A DNA stretch of 6,802 nucleotides, taken from Firmicutes bacterium UBA5486 (GTDB lineage Bacteria; Bacillota; UBA4882; UBA10575). Each line of letters opens with the position of its first letter. Positions within the stretch are counted from its first letter, which is position 1. The position numbers were made by a program, and so were the translations under genes. Location: contig DIPO01000044.1 of the NCBI GenBank assembly GCA_002427045.1, positions 62,817 through 69,618 of the forward strand. The letters run 5' to 3'. Below, piece after piece: positions 6,364 to 6,802 of the stretch. Under the pieces are notes generated by a model. The model did no database searches, had not been told where the DNA came from, and was given only the letters and a program-made list of their open reading frames with translations.

Positions 6364-6802
6364 ATGATTAAGTTATTAAATGACGGGATGCAAAATGTTA
6401 ATCACTCAAGAGAATATTTTTGGGGGTTAAACCAAGGGAGAGTTGGTTCTAGACAAATTCAAGATAAAGCAGAGATAAAAGAAAATAAAATTCATATTCA
6501 AGATTGCTCGGAAAGTATGATTACAAAATCAAGCAATATTAATTGGAATCTTAAGTACAGTTTTTACAATGCTCAAGGTAGAAGAGCCAGTAGCATTTTT
6601 TCGGCCGTATCCCGTTCCAGTCAAGATGCTAGACTTAGTTTACCGGTTAAGGGGAATCTGATAATTTCAAGCGATTACGGGGAAGATCGTGGGAGTTACA
6701 TACATAGAGGGATTGACTTTGACGGTGATAAAGGCGATGGTATTTATAGTGCAGCTGGGGGAAAAGTAATATATGTTGGTTCACTAGCTTTGCAAAAAAC
6801 AT
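6364..6802 (+). CDS. M23 (LytM-type) metallopeptidase, 3' end beyond window
   Basis: The frame is open from ATG 6364 to the window end, giving 146 residues of a longer protein. AAGGAGG (6350-6356), 7 nt upstream, is the best ribosome binding site of the cluster. Residues 100-140 begin an M23 peptidase domain: SSDYGEDRGSYIHRGIDFDG carries the HxxxD zinc ligands His114 and Asp118, followed by GIYSAAGGKVIYVG (126-139), the usual strand after that motif. The second zinc motif (HxH) lies beyond the window, so activity cannot be judged. M23 enzymes cut peptide cross-links of peptidoglycan and normally act outside the membrane. The first 93 residues are unrecognised, polar, with one cysteine (C48), and show no signal peptide or membrane segment. 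That is unusual and suggests non-classical export, release on lysis, action in a sporulating mother cell, or a wrong start. It lies 24 nt after the SPASM gene and is probably in the same operon. Confidence 0.85.
   Translation, partial: MIKLLNDGMQNVNHSREYFWGLNQGRVGSRQIQDKAEIKENKIHIQDCSESMITKSSNINWNLKYSFYNAQGRRASSIFSAVSRSSQDARLSLPVKGNLIISSDYGEDRGSYIHRGIDFDGDKGDGIYSAAGGKVIYVGSLALQKT

Overview
The window looks like a piece of a low-GC Gram-positive (Firmicutes, probably clostridial) chromosome. The reasons are strong AGGAGG-type ribosome binding sites, AT-rich codons, a canonical TTGACA/TATAGT promoter, an IS3-type element of a kind common in that group, and an M23 peptidase gene. No gene fixes the genus, so this placement is inference.

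Layout: (1) Positions 1-647 are the right end of an IS3-family insertion sequence. Its transposase is broken by a one-base deletion in the catalytic glutamate codon, and a putative terminal inverted repeat ends at 647. (2) Positions 648-1004 hold a decayed small cysteine-rich reading frame with an in-frame TAG and no start, followed by a good intrinsic terminator. (3) Positions 1061-1308 hold a sigma-A-type promoter and an untranslated leader of about 210 nt with several inverted repeats. (4) Positions 1309-6802 hold five co-directional, tightly packed genes: a divergent GT4-like glycosyltransferase, a canonical GT4 glycosyltransferase, a GT2 glycosyltransferase with extra N- and C-terminal domains, a SPASM-domain protein that lacks the radical-SAM CX3CX2C motif, and the 5' part of an M23 (LytM-type) metallopeptidase gene that runs off the window.

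Intergenic gaps in the cluster are 14, -7, 20 and 24 nt with no terminator between genes, so the five genes are probably one operon from the promoter near 1061. Three glycosyltransferases plus a SPASM protein and a cell-wall-hydrolase-type protein suggest a system that builds, decorates or exports a glycosylated peptide, protein or cell-surface/spore-surface polymer. Two of the five proteins look like degenerate enzymes: the first GT4 lacks key catalytic residues, and the SPASM protein lacks its radical-SAM cluster ligands. They may act as partner or scaffold subunits. I do not recognise this gene combination as a named system, and its product is unknown.
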